A stretch of DNA of 8,353 bases from an uncultured Bacilli bacterium (GTDB lineage Bacteria; Bacillota_I; Bacilli_A; RF39; UBA660), in contig CANRHY010000033.1 of NCBI GenBank assembly GCA_947630515.1, forward strand, positions 1-8,353, given 5' to 3'. This document shows positions 7,518 through 8,353 of the stretch, in pieces. A program made the position numbers and the translations under genes. A model generated the notes under the pieces. It searched no databases. It saw nothing but the letters and a program-made list of their open reading frames with translations, and was not told the DNA's origin. Position 1 is the stretch's first letter. Every line of letters starts with the position of its first letter.

Positions 7518-8048
7518 ATGAAAAAAATAATATTAATAGTTTTACTAGTAATAAGTCTTTTTCTTTCCTTTAAAGCTCACGAAAAAGAATACTACACTAT
7601 ACCAAAAGATTCAATACGTTTTAGAATAATACCTAATAGTAATACTGTAGAAGACTTAACTATGAAAGAAAAAGTAAAAACTAGCATATATGACACTATA
7701 GAAAAAATTGAAAAAGAAAGCACAGATATCACCTCTTCAAGAAAATCTATACAAGAAAGCATTAGCACTATAAATAACAAAATAACTACCCTATTTAAAG
7801 AAAATAACTATGACAAAACATTTAACATAAACTATGGACTTAACTATTTTCCAGAAAAAACATATAAAGGAGTAAAATACGAAAGTGGTTACTATGAATC
7901 CATGGTAGTAGAAATAGGAGAAAAACAAGGAGATAACTACTGGTGTGTCTTATTTCCTCCACTTTGCCTAATAGATACTGAAGATACATCTAAAAAAGAA
8001 TACACATTTTTTGTAAAAGAAATAATAAATAGAATAAAAGCTTCATAA
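7518..8048 (+). CDS. spoIIR: Stage II sporulation protein R
   Basis: In B. subtilis SpoIIR is made in the forespore, is exported across its membrane, and signals SpoIIGA to process pro-sigma-E in the mother cell. This 176-aa protein has an N-terminal hydrophobic signal/anchor (~4-18, after MKK). A conserved segment IRFRIIPNSNTVEDLTMKEK follows at 33-52. The family signature GYYESMVVEIGE then YWCVLFPPLC (141-150) leaves little doubt. It is shorter than the ~224 aa of B. subtilis SpoIIR, with the loss mostly after the signature. The RBS AAAGG (7505-7509) is 8 bases before the ATG. It follows prmC by 42 bp, a position conserved in Bacilli. I could not find a convincing sigma-F promoter (GYATA/GGNNAN-type boxes) upstream, so it may be read from the operon or from a diverged forespore promoter. 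It implies that the organism sporulates or recently did. Confidence 0.95.
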   Translation: MKKIILIVLLVISLFLSFKAHEKEYYTIPKDSIRFRIIPNSNTVEDLTMKEKVKTSIYDTIEKIEKESTDITSSRKSIQESISTINNKITTLFKENNYDKTFNINYGLNYFPEKTYKGVKYESGYYESMVVEIGEKQGDNYWCVLFPPLCLIDTEDTSKKEYTFFVKEIINRIKAS

Positions 8049-8065
8049 ATTACTTATAATTATAT

Positions 8066-8071
8066 AGGTGA
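8066..8071 (+). promoter_or_regulatory. Ribosome binding site deciding the TTG start of the MntP-family gene
   Basis: AGGTGA at 8066-8071 is 5 bases before a TTG at 8077-8079. No ATG or GTG lies in the right frame near it, and the downstream translation begins directly with a membrane helix, so TTG is the best start. Confidence 0.7.
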
Positions 8072-8076
8072 TTTTT

Positions 8077-8353
8077 TTGCAAATACTACTATTAATAATT
8101 GTAGGACTATCTCTAAGTATAGATGCTTTTTCTTTATCTCTAGCTTACGGACTCTTAAACTTACCAAAAAACAAAATAATAATAACTTCACTCTTAGTTT
8201 CCCTATTTCATTTTATAATGCCGATACTTGGTAATAACTTAGGCTCATTTGTAAAAAAATTTGTAGACTTTGATTACAAATTCATACTGATTTTAGTACT
8301 TATGATAATATTAAGAGAAATGATAAAAAACATAGATCAAGAATTAGAAGAAA
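8077..8353 (+). CDS. mntP: MntP/YtaF-family membrane protein (putative Mn2+ efflux), 3'-truncated
   Basis: The visible 92 codons run off the right edge. Translation from TTG gives a first helix with GLSLSIDAFSLSLAYG. The SIDAF motif is the signature of the MntP/YtaF family (PF02659), and its Asp lies in the proposed metal pathway. A second helix follows, containing SLFHFIMPILGNNLG, comparable to the TP-LIG-G segment of E. coli MntP. A third begins at FILILVLMIILREM. MntP members are six-helix manganese exporters of about 185 aa. YtaF, a sporulation-associated relative, is the alternative. MntP is preferred because of the MPILG segment and because B. subtilis mntP (ywlD) also sits just downstream of spoIIR. 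It starts 28 bp after spoIIR with no terminator, so it is likely cotranscribed. The C-terminal half is not visible, so its substrate is an inference. Confidence 0.75.
   Translation, partial: MQILLLIIVGLSLSIDAFSLSLAYGLLNLPKNKIIITSLLVSLFHFIMPILGNNLGSFVKKFVDFDYKFILILVLMIILREMIKNIDQELEE

Noticed and set aside
1..8353. Reassigned UGA (genetic code 4), suggested by the absence of TGA stops
   Set aside because: Every Trp I could check is TGG and no conserved gene needs an in-frame TGA to reach full length. With seven stops in an AT-rich genome, six TAA and one TAG is unremarkable.

Overview
The window looks like chromosome of a low-GC, spore-forming Bacillota of the Bacilli/RF39-like type. It is very AT-rich: most coding stretches I hand-counted are 22-33% GC, with AGA, ATA and GTA codons favoured. 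It carries several Bacillota hallmarks: a Noc-type ParB, the RNA polymerase delta subunit (found only in this phylum), SpoIIR, and a prfA-prmC-spoIIR-mntP order recalling the Bacillus subtilis prfA-prmC-ywkF-spoIIR-ywlB-ywlC-ywlD(mntP) region. All complete genes end in TAA or TAG. No conserved gene is interrupted by TGA, so there is no sign of a recoded UGA. The exact lineage is inference.

Layout. Positions 1-1549 hold the 3' part of a large surface-type protein gene, open to the left edge and closed by a hairpin terminator (1552-1579). A promoter and RBS then lead into a noc-like parB gene (1675-3078) with an unusually long acidic linker. A bidirectional terminator (3082-3101) separates it from a convergent minus-strand class A penicillin-binding protein gene (3101-5044, GTG start). 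A 163-bp divergent region (5045-5207) carries a promoter for rpoE (5208-5648). Then come prfA (5687-6751), prmC (6741-7475, overlapping prfA by 11 bp), spoIIR (7518-8048) and the start of an MntP-family membrane protein gene (8077 to the right edge, TTG start). These last five are co-directional with short gaps and no terminator visible, so they probably form one operon.

How the genes work together. PrmC methylates the GGQ glutamine of the release factor encoded just upstream, so prfA-prmC is a functional pair. SpoIIR is the forespore-to-mother-cell signal that triggers SpoIIGA processing of pro-sigma-E. PBP1 builds peptidoglycan, and the Noc/ParB protein is expected to act in chromosome organisation and division placement. 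No gap exceeds 300 bp, and I see no RNA gene, IS element or CRISPR array.

The least ordinary signals are three. The 3' end of the surface gene (about 1261-1549) has a sharp GC and codon-use shift, as if it were a recombining or diversified cassette. The Noc-like protein has a roughly 220-residue acidic linker and no membrane-targeting N-terminus. PrmC has a clipped N-terminal domain, fixed by an in-frame stop just upstream. The rest is well-known core machinery; I do not see a complete undescribed system.
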